Assembly: GCF_001641265.1 (NCBI RefSeq)
Contig: NW_020167527.1
Coordinates: 1,054,001 to 1,118,000, forward strand
Source: Pseudogymnoascus destructans
Taxonomy: Eukaryota; Ascomycota; Leotiomycetes; Thelebolales; Thelebolaceae
Reading direction: 5' to 3'
Length of the DNA: 64,000 bases
Position numbers and translations under genes: made by a program
Shown: in pieces, positions 1 through 10,263 of the stretch
How positions within the stretch are numbered: position 1 is the stretch's first letter
How the letters are laid out: every line of letters begins with the position of its first letter
The notes under the pieces: generated by a model
What the model was told of the DNA's origin: nothing
Databases searched by the model: none
The model's input: only the letters and a program-made list of their open reading frames with translations

Positions 1-432
1 GGCGACAACTGGTGCAGCGGCAGCCTTGGTCTTCTTGCCCTTCTTCTCCTCGGTGGCCTCCGCGACGACTGGTACGGCGGCAGCCTTGGTGGCCTTCTTG
101 GTTGTCGGCTTCTCTACCTTGGGGGACTCGGCGGCTGGCGGGGCGGCGGCTTTGGTGGCCTTGGTCTTCGTGGCTTCGGGGGTGCCATTCTCAGCAGCTG
201 GGGATGGTGGTTAGTTGCTGTTCAGATTGAGCAGAGGTTGGGTTTGTAGGCTTACTCTTGCGCTTCTTGGCAGGCGTGTCAACAGTCACCTTCTTCTCCT
301 TCTTTGCGACCTCGACCTCGTCGTCGTTGGCAGCAGCTAAAAAAAATCGTCAGTCCGGGGTCCAATGCATTATTCCAAAGGAATAAAAGTATCCATACCC
401 TTGCGCTTCTTGGACTTGAGCTCTGGTGCCAT
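1..432 (-). CDS. Lys/Ala-rich basic protein, N-terminal part only (runs off window edge)
   Basis: Three exons are visible on the minus strand: 432-399, 336-256 and 197 to the window edge, with introns of 62 and 58 nt that have GT/AG ends and keep the frame. The protein starts MAPELKSKKRK and continues as a lysine/alanine/proline-rich, almost certainly disordered region with several KKRK-type nuclear localisation motifs and near-repeats of a KKATKAAA-like unit. Nucleolar RNA-binding and ribosome-biogenesis proteins often carry such an N-terminal tail ahead of an RRM, and histone H1-like proteins are an alternative, but the folded part lies outside the window. The start is the first ATG of the open frame. 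I do not recognise the gene. Confidence 0.6.
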
Positions 433-841
433 TTTTTACAATAGTCGGGGTGGGATTGGCAAGGTGGTTTTGTTTGTGAAGGTTCGGTGGAATTGACCTC
501 GTTCCCACCTTGAACTTTTTGAAAAACAAATTGTTATCGCGCGCTAAGATCTGGGGGTGCGGGTGCTGAGGCCGCTAGCGTGCTTTTGGGGCTTTTGGTA
601 CTCAGCTTCGACCAAAAAGTAAATCGAAAGAGGAACAGTACTTGTTAATTACGATTTTATTTTCTGGTTTATACAATCCAAGCGACGTTCTTGTTGGATA
701 TTTTACAATTTATACCCTTACTGTTCCGCCGATACCATTGTACACTGAAGTGCATAGTTGATGGAAAAGGAAACCTAGAGCTTCAACGAGCTTGGGAATA
801 GGCGTCAATCCGTTCGCCTCTACGAAGGCAAGAGTTTGAAA
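433..841. other. Intergenic, divergent promoter region
   Basis: This 409-base stretch lies between the divergent Lys/Ala-rich gene and the SMN gene. I see no coding potential. It presumably carries both promoters and 5' UTRs. Confidence 0.6.
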
Positions 842-1559
842 ATGTCACACAACGAAATCTGGGACGACTCGGCCTGTGTGGACTCGTGGAATGAGGCCCT
901 TGAAGAATATAAGGTCCCGTAATTGTTGTCACGTGAGAAGTTTGGATATTGACCCATCACAGCATTATCATTCTCTACATGCTCGCGGCGAAAAAGTTGA
1001 AGACGCAATTGCCGATTATGAGAATGAAAGCAACTCGTAAGTACTGCATTCCACTTTCATCTGCTTTGCGGGACTGATTTCCTTTTATAGGAAAACTGCC
1101 GAACGCATAACGCAGGAGAATGGCGCCCCAGAGGAAACAGACGCCAGCATGATATTGGAAGACTCCGAGGGACCGAGGGTAAGGAAAGGAGAGGAAAACT
1201 CGTCATCACAGCAAGAGCATGAGGTAAGGGCCCTGCAAGGCAATCTCGTTGAAATCTCCCTTGGCAGTCCAATTTGATTAATATGACAACTTCAGGTGAG
1301 CGATAAGGTTTCCCTTGGCGAAGGAGATGGACAAAGCACTACGAAACCAAACGGTGGCACTTCCTCAGCACAGCCACCGTTGCCGCAGCATCTTATTGGA
1401 GCAGGTGGGTTACGTCCGACGATGGTGGAAACAGCACTGACGGTAGCAGTTGGTGACGAAAATCTGAAGAACCTCTTAATGTCATGGTATTACGCGGGCT
1501 ACTACACGGGCCTGTATGAGGGGCAGCAGAAAGTCAGGCCGGCGGATGAGGGAAATTAA
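842..1559 (+). CDS. smn1: Survival motor neuron (SMN) orthologue
   Basis: Four exons, 842-913, 963-1036, 1091-1223 and 1296-1559, join in frame to a 180-residue protein. The N-terminus holds the Gemin2-binding block (EIWDDSACVDSWNEALEEYK, then HYHSLHARGEK). The C-terminus holds the YG-box oligomerisation helix (LLMSWYYAGYYTGLYEG), which is the hallmark of SMN. There is no central Tudor domain, as in fission yeast Smn1 and unlike animal SMN. In the family, SMN oligomers with Gemin2 load Sm proteins onto spliceosomal U snRNAs in the cytoplasm. The residues between the two blocks are low complexity. The first donor, GTCCCG, is weak, but the junction restores the conserved motif exactly. Confidence in identity is high; intron 3 is the least certain border. 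Confidence 0.88.
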
Positions 1560-2506
1560 GGTGCTAATTGTGGCCTAATTGGCCACATCGACTGGTAAAG
1601 ACTGCGATTCTGGGACAGGACGGGTTTGGAGACAGCCCGGGATGACAAATGCTGGCCTGACGCTAATACGTGTAGCCTATGCATAGCAGGTCCCAAAGAG
1701 TAGATTATTGAAAAGAAGACCCGCTTGTGCTTTCTTCTACGAAAGCACCGCGGGGCAGTTGGCCCAGGCAAACATATACTGTGGCGTACACGATTTGGAA
1801 AGGCGATGTCAGGTCATGGAGAGTACACAATTATAGATTCCTGTACCCAAGGGAACGGATTAATAAATCCCCAATAAGAACTCTTCGTCCGATAATAATT
1901 GTGAGGTTGCAGGCTGGCCGACGTGGTGTCGTTCAAGGTCGTACCCCTGCCGCTTGAGCCTCCCGGCGCCGAGGAAGCTCAAACGCGATCCGAGACACGT
2001 CTCCGACGTCAAGCGTCGAGCATTCCCACATTTTCCAAAGGCGGCCGGCCTCATCGATTTTAGCCTCCATGTTCTATGTTACATTCCTCAGTTCGAAATG
2101 CCGATACCTGGTATACTGCAAACATCGAGGCCCTGGCCCGGACGAAGTGCTTGCCGTGCGCATGGGCTGTCCATGTTTCGCGCCAGCCTAAGCCCTGGGG
2201 TTGTCGTAGGCCAATTTCATGCTTGATTTAAGTCCTCGACGTCCCCTACATTTCCTTCTTTCTTCATCACTTCCGCGTTCATACTTTCGCTTTATTGTTA
2301 TTGTCTATTTTCTCTCTCATTTTTTACATTCTCGAGCAGGCTCTCGCCACTTTTATACTATTCCAACAGCTGCACTTCAGATATATACGATCTTCACGTC
2401 GTCCAGCCAAAGTCAACACTCGGATAGTTATTATTCCTTTCCGCTGAGCGATTTTATTATACTCGCATTTGTCTTATTGCAGTCTACACCACATCCTTCC
2501 GTCACC
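1560..2506. other. Intergenic
   Basis: The 947 bases between the SMN and cupredoxin genes contain no convincing ORF. The last 280 bases before the cupredoxin start are pyrimidine-rich (TTCTTT/TCTC tracts), typical of a fungal core promoter and 5' leader. Confidence 0.6.
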
Positions 2507-3650
2507 ATGAAGTTCTCAGCTGTTTCAGTCGCGCTCGCTGCCCTGCCGCTTGCTTTGGGAGGGTTGGTCGCAGAGCCTATTGCCGCAAGAACCGGGCACG
2601 TAGTAGAAGTTGTCCAGCAACAGCAGAAGGGAAACCAAGATGACCAGAAGCACCAAAACGCACAGCAGCTTGCAAATGTGATTCAACTGCAAGGCAACCA
2701 GCATGCCGTCGTTAAAGAAGTCATTGTCCTATGGGCCAACAGCGGTGCCGGGGCTGCAACCTCAGTTATTAACGCTGCTGTTACTACTGCCGCGGCAGCT
2801 GCCGCTGCTGCCACCCACACCGTATGCTACCATTTTATCTCTCTCGTTCAAAGTCCTCTGCTAACAAGTGCAGGTTGCTGTTGGTGGTAGCGCCGGTCTC
2901 GTTTTCGTTCCCGATACTGTCAAGGCTGCCATTGGCGACTCGGTTGTCTTCGTCTTCCACTCCCAAAACCACACCGTCACACAATCTGCTTTCGCCAAAC
3001 CTTGCGTGAAGCTTGCCAACGGCATGGACTCCGGCTTCATGCCTAACCCCAACAACACCATCGCCCCACCACCAATGATGGCCATGCAGGTCACTGTTGG
3101 CACTCCTCTCTGTAAGAAATTTCGCTCCGAGGACTTGTAATATCCAGCCTCTTAACAAATTCAACAGGGTTCTACTGCAAGCAAGGCCCCCACTGCGGAA
3201 AGGGCATGACTTTCTCTATCAACCCTACCGCTGCTAAGTCCCAGGCCGACTTCATGCAGCTCGCTATCGCCCAGAACGGCACTGGCGCCGTCGCCAACAT
3301 CGTTGGAGGAACTACCAGCGTCAGGGCCAGTGCCGCCGCCACTACCGCTGCCGCTGCTGCTGCTGCTGCAAAAACTAATGCTGTCGCCGGCACTGGCATG
3401 GCCGCTGGCACTGGCGCTGCTGCAAAAACTAATGCTGTCGCCGGCACTGGCATGGCCGCTGGCACTGGCGCTGCTGGCGCCGGAAGAGCTTGCGATTGCT
3501 CTTGCTTATGCGGTGTCTCCAGCTTCCCTCTTGCTGCACAAGGAGTTGGTGCTGTCGGTGGCATGTCTGGTTAGTTCCCTCCAACTTTCTTCACAATTCC
3601 TGATCTAACGCATGGCAGGCTCGCTACCACTGGCTGCATTGATGGGTTAA
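2507..3650 (+). CDS. GPI-anchored extracellular cupredoxin-like protein
   Basis: Exons 2507-2821, 2874-3111, 3168-3569 and 3619-3650 give 328 residues. A signal peptide (MKFSAVSVALAALPLALGG) is followed by a Gln-rich, then Ala-rich segment. A plastocyanin-like domain follows, with VGGSAGLVFVPDTVKAAIGD, HTVTQS and a PHCGKGM motif. These match the fungal extracellular serine-rich cupredoxins, in which His, Cys, His and Met bind copper. An Ala/Thr/Gly stretch then contains an exact 18-residue tandem duplication beginning KTNAVAGTGM. A Cys cluster (CDCSCLCG) and a short hydrophobic tail follow. A reading that stops at 3574 is open, but splicing GT at 3570 to AG at 3618 adds the family-typical tail (GSLPLAALMG), so I prefer four exons. 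Cell-wall location is inferred. Confidence 0.8.
3370..3477 (+). repeat. 54-bp tandem duplication inside the cupredoxin gene
   Basis: Two adjacent, nearly identical 54-bp units each encode KTNAVAGTGMAAGTGAA plus one residue. They are in frame, so the protein gains a second copy of an Ala/Gly/Thr linker segment. Short in-frame repeats like this change length readily in cell-wall proteins. Confidence 0.8.
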
Positions 3651-4203
3651 GAGGTGGTTCGTTCGTCGTTGTGTAAAATTCATTGGCGCGGTTTTGAAAA
3701 CATGAATTCGTGCGGTACCCACGGCGTCGCCCTTGGTAGGCTTGATGCACCGTTCTTGCATGTGGTGATAGATATATGGCTGGATCGTATTTTTGGATGT
3801 AGGCTTTAATTGTAGACTTTTGAGAAATGTATTAAGTTTTCTGACATTCATGTTGGCGTTAAACGTAGCGGCTATCATTTCAATACCTGATTTTTGCCTT
3901 GATTACACTGTCCATCTCTGCATATCCTTCCACCAATGTAATAATACTAATAATAAAGGTCTCGTACGACGCAGCAGTACGGTAATATCTTGGGACGATA
4001 TGAGAATGCTTTGAAAATATTCGCTTTCCGTTAAAAACATCGCTGAAGAGTAATAAGCAATTCCAGGAAACACGATCTAAAAACAAAAACCGGCTCTACG
4101 CCGGCAACCATGCCTTTCTCCGCACTCTCATCTGAATTCCGAGGTTGTTTTTGAACCTTGTCGCCACCCCCATCACCTCTATATGAATACCGTCTTGGTA
4201 GTT
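3651..4203. other. Intergenic between convergent genes
   Basis: These 553 bases are the shared 3' region of the cupredoxin and SERF genes. I see no supported ORF. The part from about 3780 to 4080 is AT-rich. Confidence 0.6.
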
Positions 4204-4548
4204 TTACTTCTTTGCGGCACCATCGGCAGCTTTCTTGGCATCGGCTATAAGAAAGACTCAGATTAGTTCCATGTATTGGGCCCTTCCAGCAGTCTCTGTC
4301 TTACCTGCGGCCTGCTTCTCTCTCATCTTGGCAGCGACAGCCTCCTTGGTGCGAGCCATTTCAGAGCCGGACATCTTGTTCTCGGATTTCTGCTCATTCA
4401 ATATCCATTAGCTGCTACTCTCAGATCATTTTTGACAAGCATAGACTATCTATGCTTCTCAGTAGCGATCGGCGCGAGGTCGTACCTGGCCAGCCAACTT
4501 CTTCTGGTTAGCCTCACGGGCCTTATCACGCTGGTTCCCACGAGCCAT
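4204..4548 (-). CDS. Small EDRK-rich factor (SERF/4F5 family)
   Basis: Exons 4548-4486, 4389-4305 and 4244-4204 on the minus strand encode 62 residues. The N-terminus (MARGNQRDKAREANQKKLAG) is the conserved 4F5/SERF signature, followed by a Lys/Ala-rich tail ending in AAKK. Members are tiny, charged and disordered; MOAG-4/SERF proteins modify amyloid aggregation and also bind RNA. The two introns are 96 and 60 nt. The gene is too short for ordinary ORF scanning and is found only by joining exons. Function in this organism is inferred from the family. Confidence 0.88.
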
Positions 4549-5922
4549 GTCGATTGAACTCGATATATTGCGACGGGGTCTACACGAGTGCCTGCCTGGC
4601 TAGCTTCTAGTTCTGCTTTGCTCGAGATGAAACTACGAAAGTGAGGCTGAGGAGGGAGGGGTGAAAGTCGAAGGGATTATTTAGGCGGTGAGAGAGTTAC
4701 TGCCCAGGATCTGACTAATACGGGCTAGCGTGACAGCGACTATGGGCAGATAGGTGAATAAAGGCGCCACGCCTGATTTAACCACGCGACCAAGAAGCTA
4801 TTGTCGGGCTTTGTTAGTTATCGTTCGATTTCGCGTGCTATTAAAAGGCATCTTTAAGCGCCCGTATTCCCATTTTATCAGTGCGTTTCGTATGAGGGAT
4901 CAAACCACGGTGATGGCGGCTATGTTCCTGGCCTTTGGGCGCTTCGCCCCTGGCTCGTCTCGGCTACCGAGGCTACGCCCTAATAGGAAATGTTTGGTTG
5001 CGTCTCGCCCAATACAAACTATGAAACGCCAAATGATCCCAGTCTCGTCCAGTCGCTACGTGAACGTCCATACCGCGTTGAAACGGTAGTAAGCGCTGAG
5101 TAAATATACTCGTGGGCCTGCTCCTATGACTCCAGAAAAAGTATGGGGATGTGGTGTGGTCCACTGCGACCTCTCCGCGCCCCTGCTTCTTGACACTCCG
5201 AGACTGGCAGAGCAGAATGAAGGACAACGATGTCTTTTGGCATGTCTCCATCAACCAATCAGCACATGTATTGAAACAAAAGGTTTCGAGTCTCAGAGTC
5301 GCGTCAGGTAGGAGTGGCAAGTTCTTTTTGTAGCATATTGGCTATTGGATGGCAGTTGCTGTCGGCAATGATGAAGCATAATAGCGTGGGTCATAAGGAA
5401 GGATAATGATCTTCGACTGCCTTTGACGCCGTGATGTTAGAAACAGCGCGTGGTGTAGCTTAATTTTGAATAAAGAGTCGTGGGTGCCTCGCGAAGTTGA
5501 ATAACATCGTTTTCCTATTGTCCGTTTTTTTATTCATTGTCTTGCTCTATTGTCCATTTCGATTCAGGGGACAATAACGACTGTGTCAATCAGCCCCCTT
5601 CTTCGCTTCAGCACTGGTATATTTGATATATTACCCCATTTCCACTTCAGAGCCGTTCTTATTATTACTATATATACCGAACGATATCTCTCTTGCCAAC
5701 TCGTTGCTTCGAATCACCAGCTACTTGCTTCATTCCATTCCCTCTATCAATCAGGCCATTTACCTTATCCCAACGATACCATTCAATAGCTGCCGGCAGC
5801 CACAACTCTCTACCAAAACTTACCAGTCCATCTACATATAACAGTAAGTGCTTTGAGAAGTTCTCATTTCAGCCACTAATTGCCTCCTCAGTCCCTCGAT
5901 CCTCATCCAAACACCCGCCAAA
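4549..5922. other. Long intergenic region
   Basis: About 1.4 kb without a supported gene. Open frames here have no recognisable protein features and atypical composition. From about 5570 onward the sequence is probably the promoter and 5' leader of the next gene. A likely 5' UTR intron runs from GTAAGT near 5844 to AG near 5892. Confidence 0.5.
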
Positions 5923-6732
5923 ATGTTCAACATCCTTTCCCTGTTCCAAAACTTCAAGAAGACTGGCGCCGGCTATGTCATTCTCAACATCATCCGGGTT
6001 CTCAACATTATCACATTGGGTCTTATTGTTGCGGGGAGCTGGATCATGCTCGTCAGGACCGTCCAGACATCAAACTTCTTTTTCTTCGATGGCGTTACCC
6101 ACTTTGCTACGAGCACGATCAGCATATTTCTGATCCTTTCAGAGCTTTGTCTCTTCAAAGGCTGGTTCTCGAGAAACTGGCCTTTGTTCAGCGAGGAGTC
6201 AGGTCTTATCACTTTGGCTTTGTCTATGACCATTCTGGGTTGCAATCTGCTTGGCAACCTCAACAAGCCTGCAACTTCGCAAGAAGCTATTGGCATATCA
6301 TTCTGGAGCGTGGTCGTTGCTGGAGGCATTCTCGGCCTTGTCTTTGGAGTCATCAACTTCATTGCTCATTATGCCTTCCGCATTCGCAAGAAGGGTATTA
6401 CATCCCGCCAAATCAGAGCCCACGGCGCAAAAGTCTTGCTTGACGACCTACCAAAGTCGGTGCGCAGCAACTCAACTGGACCCAGGTCGTTCGAGCTTCC
6501 CCAGTACACCAAGGAGAATGAGAACCGTCAGTCAAAATTCAGACTTGGCAACTTCAAGTTCAATAACCCAATCCGCTCGTCGCTCATCTCGAGACCAGTT
6601 CCCACCAACACCAAGCAGTTCAAGGAGTGGGAAGACCGTTGCGAACCTATCAACCACCTTCAGGTACCGCCACCAACGCGCCACCCAGCCTACACCGCAT
6701 CTGTGTACAGCCGCAACAGTGGAGCATTTTAG
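5923..6732 (+). CDS. Four-transmembrane protein, DUF7598-like
   Basis: A single exon encodes 269 residues. Four hydrophobic segments are visible: roughly 20-45 (YVILNIIRVLNIITLGLIVAG), 55-80, 90-110 and 125-150. A basic, Ser/Pro-containing cytoplasmic tail of about 110 residues follows, and the layout MFNILSLFQNFKKTG then TM1 is characteristic. I associate it with a fungal membrane family annotated as DUF7598; molecular function is unknown. Upstream there appears to be a non-coding 5' exon and a short intron. The encoded tail (RSFELPQYTKEN, then PIRSSLISRPVPT) could be phosphorylated, which is inference only. Confidence 0.75.
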   Translation: MFNILSLFQNFKKTGAGYVILNIIRVLNIITLGLIVAGSWIMLVRTVQTSNFFFFDGVTHFATSTISIFLILSELCLFKGWFSRNWPLFSEESGLITLALSMTILGCNLLGNLNKPATSQEAIGISFWSVVVAGGILGLVFGVINFIAHYAFRIRKKGITSRQIRAHGAKVLLDDLPKSVRSNSTGPRSFELPQYTKENENRQSKFRLGNFKFNNPIRSSLISRPVPTNTKQFKEWEDRCEPINHLQVPPPTRHPAYTASVYSRNSGAF

Positions 6733-7132
6733 ATGCAGCATGGTTTTTGGGGGAGTTTATTAGATATGATAGCGTATTGTTTGTTTTAACTATGGAGTTC
6801 GGGGTGATGTTGGTACCGGCGTCGGAAGATTTGCATGGTCATTACGTCCAGACGGGCAGTTCACACCTTTATAAACCAAATAATATTATTTCCATCGCAG
6901 AGATTTTTGAGTAAACTATATATTCATGTCTAGCCTTTGAATTGAGGAGTATTGTGGTGAATAAAAGATTCCGTTTTCGTCATGTTGGCTGCAATGTGCA
7001 AAGTGAGAACAACTTCGTGCCTAAATTTAAAGGCTCCCTCAACCCACCCAGGTCGATCAAGAATTTTGGGATTGAAGGTACAGAACGAACAACCAGTTCT
7101 CGGGCTATACAATTCCCACTCTCTCCCTCTCT
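6733..7132. other. Intergenic
   Basis: About 400 bases between tandem plus-strand genes hold the 3' UTR of the membrane protein and the promoter of guanylate kinase. A pyrimidine-rich stretch (CTCTCTCCCTCTC) lies just before 7133. I see nothing else. Confidence 0.55.
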
Positions 7133-7971
7133 ATGCTCCTCGGTCGCACTCTGCGAGCCATTCGAATAGACCGTTTTCCCAAAAGACTTCATCCACTCCA
7201 CCGCTCCTATACAATGGCTCCCAGTAAGCTACCTGCCCCTCCCCCTCCCCCTCCCCCGCACCCCCATTGCCCTACCGTCGCAAGTTGCTTTGACATAGAG
7301 CGCAAGCTGACTTATTGCAGCAGCAACCCTCCCCAAGGATGTTCGTCCAATCATCATCTCCGGCCCCTCGGGCGTTGGCAAAGGCACGCTCTACAAGATG
7401 CTGCAGGATGCGCACCCGAACGTCTTCGAGACGAGCATATCACACACAACCCGGGGCGCAAGGCCAGGAGAGGCGCACGAAAAGGACTACTACTTTGTGA
7501 AGATGGAGGACTTTGAGGATCTGATTTCGAAGGAGGGGTTCGTGGAACATGCGCAGTTCGGGGGGAACAGATACGGGACGAGCAGGGAGATGATTGAGAG
7601 GTTGACCAAGGAGGGGAAGGTGGTTATTTTGGATATTGAGATGGAGGTACGTTACTCTCTACTTTTGGGGTAGGTGGAGGTGTTGGAGTTTGACTGTGGC
7701 TGACAATAGTATGCAGGGCGTTAAGCAGATCAAGAACACAACCCTCGATGCCAGATACGTGTTTATCGCACCGCCAAACTTTGAGGCTCTCGAGTCCAGA
7801 TTAAGAGGCAGAGGCACAGAGAAGGAGGAGAGCATCCAGAAGCGACTACAGCAGGCGAAGGCCGAGTTGGAGTATTCGAAGGTTGAGGGGGTCCACGACA
7901 AGATCATTGTGAATGACGACAAGCAGAAGGCATTTGAGGAGTTGAACGAATTTGTTTTCGGAAAGGAGTAA
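7133..7971 (+). CDS. guk1: Guanylate kinase
   Basis: Exons 7133-7223, 7321-7646 and 7717-7971 encode 223 residues from the first ATG, or 196 from an in-frame ATG at 7214. The P-loop (GPSGVGKGT), the GMP-binding block (SHTTRGARPGE then DYYFV), GTS and LDIEMEGVKQI all match guanylate kinase, which makes GDP from GMP and ATP. The upstream start would add a basic, amphipathic MLLGRTLRAIRIDRFPKRLH segment resembling a mitochondrial presequence, so alternative starts could give two locations. The start at 7214 gives the canonical cytosolic protein. Identity is secure; the upstream start is uncertain. Confidence 0.93.
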
Positions 7972-8353
7972 ATAAAGTAGGATACATATCTGTGGGAAAG
8001 AGTGAGGTGTACAAATGGGCAATTGGGGTTAAATGCCAGTAACCCGGCGCTCGGTAGCCAAGTAGACAAGAAATAGACGTATTGAGAATCTTGCCGCATA
8101 ATATTCGGCATCCCAATAGAAAGCTTATTATGACAAATTGAATATCAAGTTTCGTGCTAGGTGACTTATTTATTAACTCGGGAAATGCGATTTTATACCA
8201 CTATCGCGTTCCGTCGCGCTTACCACCTCGGCTTTTCTCTAAACACACTCCAGGGAACTTCATGGGATTGCGCATCTTTGGGGAATCTCTAAATTTCCAA
8301 TTGAAGGTTTCTCGACATATCAACATGCCTTGACGAGGGTTCCGATAAAGGCC
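7972..8353. other. Intergenic
   Basis: About 380 bases between guanylate kinase and the RecQ-like gene. No coding signal or RNA gene was seen. Confidence 0.55.
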
Positions 8354-10016
8354 ATGAAAATGCCTCTGTCACGATCTAATTCCTGTATTGATGTTGACTT
8401 CACACTCCAACGCGTGTTTGGCAAGACCGCTTTCAGGTATGCCATTACTACTCCCTGTCATATATTCGGATTTCAATAAATGCTGATTTCAATAAATGCT
8501 GATTTCAATAAATGCTGATTTCAATAAATGCTGATTTCAATAGACCCATCCAGCGAGAGGTAGTGATTGAGGCTCTTGATGGCAAGGACATCTTTCTCCA
8601 GGCTGCCACTTCGTTTGGCAAGAGCCTGTGCTATCAGTTACCCGCAGTAATCGATCATGGCAGTGAGTTCAGCAGAGTATAATATGGCAAGTCTTTTCTG
8701 ACCTTAATAGTAACTATCGTCATTTCTCCATTATTGTCTCTCATGGTAAGTAACTGAAAAACCTTTCACCATCAATTTCTGACGTCCCACAGAGCAATCA
8801 AGTCGAGGCTCTGACGGCAGCTGGAATAAATGCAGCAGCTATAAACAGCACCACCAAGCAATCAGAGAAGCAGCAAATTCTGAGAGATCTAGCGACTGGG
8901 CATCCTCTCACTCGTCTTCTGTACATCACGCCGGAGTCATGTGCCTTGGATTACATCCGGCGCCACCTCACCCTGGTCTACGAGCAGAAAGAGCTAGCCC
9001 GTATCGCCGTGGACGAGGCCCATTGCATATCTGAATGGGGCCACGACTTTCGTCCTGCGTTCAAGGAACTGCGATGGTTTAGGGAGAGCTTTCCGGATGT
9101 CCCGGTCATGTGTCTAACGGCTACGGCGACGAGCAATGTGCGTCAGGATGTCATCCGAATTCTGGGGTTGAAAGAGGAACGTATGAAGATATTCACTATG
9201 ACAACAAGCCGGGAGAATCTCCATTATGAGGTCAGATTCAAGACGGATGAGGATGACCAATTCGATGATTTCCTGCGTTGGCTCGAGAAAGTTTATGTGC
9301 GAAGGCGAGAAAACAAAGAGAGGAGCGCTGAACTGCAGGCACGAGGAGAACGGATAGACAATGTGCCGGGAATTATATACGCTCTCATGCGGAGTGAGTG
9401 CGAGAGCATTGCTAGTCGCCTCCGCTCTCACGATATAGCGGCTCGGCCATACCACGCTGGGCTCAGCACACAGGAGCGGAACGAGACGCTCACAAAGTGG
9501 GTTAACAATGAGCCTGGGTACGACGTGATAGTGGCCACAACCGCCTTTGGCATGGGCATCGACAAAGAGAACGTCCGCTTCGTCGTGCATTGGCAGTTAC
9601 CCAAGTCATTCGAGGGGTATTACCAGGAAGCCGGCCGAGCTGGTCGTGACGGGAAAGCAAGCGCGTGTATCATGTATTATAGTCGCGAAGACCGGGACAG
9701 GGCCATCAACAACATTGCTCGGGACCATGCAAGAGACAGGAACAACAAGAATAAACAGAACTACGAGGCAAGGATGAAGAGTTTGCAGTATCTGGCTGAG
9801 TATTGTGAGGACACGAATATGTGTCGGCATCAGTTAATTTGCAGGTATTTTGGGGAGTCGGCGATACCGGTTTGCAAATGGGCTTGCGATTGGCATAAGG
9901 ATTCCAAGGCATTGAAGAAAGCTAAGAGGGATGGGTTGGCGAGTGAGGAGTGGGTGAGCACGCAGAGGGATATGGGCGCTTTCGATGATGGGTGGGATGA
10001 TGAGTATGATTGTTGA
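8354..10016 (+). CDS. RecQ-family DNA helicase, short form
   Basis: Exons 8354-8436, 8544-8662, 8711-8745 and 8793-10016 encode 486 residues. Visible motifs are the Q-like motif (FRPIQREV), Walker A (SFGKS, residues 51-55), Walker B (DEAHCISEWGHDFRP, about 153), motif III (CLTATAT), motif V (ATTAFGMGIDK) and motif VI (QEAGRAGRDG). A RecQ zinc region follows (CEDTNMCRHQ, RYFGES, then CKWACDWHKD). The usual final CDxC is CDWH here, so the fourth zinc ligand may be His or lost. There is no HRDC domain, and after the zinc region only an acidic tail remains. RecQ enzymes unwind DNA 3' to 5' in recombination and fork repair. Walker A reads TSFGKS rather than the usual TGGGKS. Which fungal RecQ paralogue it is I cannot tell. 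Confidence 0.88.
8470..8543 (+). repeat. 16-bp tandem repeat in RecQ-like intron 1
   Basis: The unit GATTTCAATAAATGCT occurs four times in a row plus a partial copy that ends at the 3' splice site (GATTTCAATAG). Each junction contains CTGAT, which resembles a fungal branch-point sequence. Confidence 0.85.
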
Positions 10017-10263
10017 CGATAGCAAATTTATGAGTATCAAGCAAACCCTATCATTGAGTAAAATCACTGTTGTATTTTTCTAGCTGTGGTCCTAAAGGTC
10101 GCCTTCGTTTTTCCTACGTTCTCCATTGTTATCATTACTGGCTGTTCATTGATTAATTGGCCGTTTGATTTGGTCATAATAAATAAATTTTAAAAAATCC
10201 GCGAATAAATTTATCTTGATTATATAACTTAACAAAAATATTTATATTAATCCCAGGCACAGC

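Noticed and set aside
2219..2890. Long open frame reading through the cupredoxin start
   Set aside because: It merely extends the true exon 1 upstream in frame through pyrimidine-rich leader DNA and into the intron. The signal peptide starts at 2507.
4754..5333. Several ORFs of 60-115 codons on both strands
   Set aside because: No domain, no signal peptide, no consistent splice context. They overlap one another on opposite strands and look like chance.
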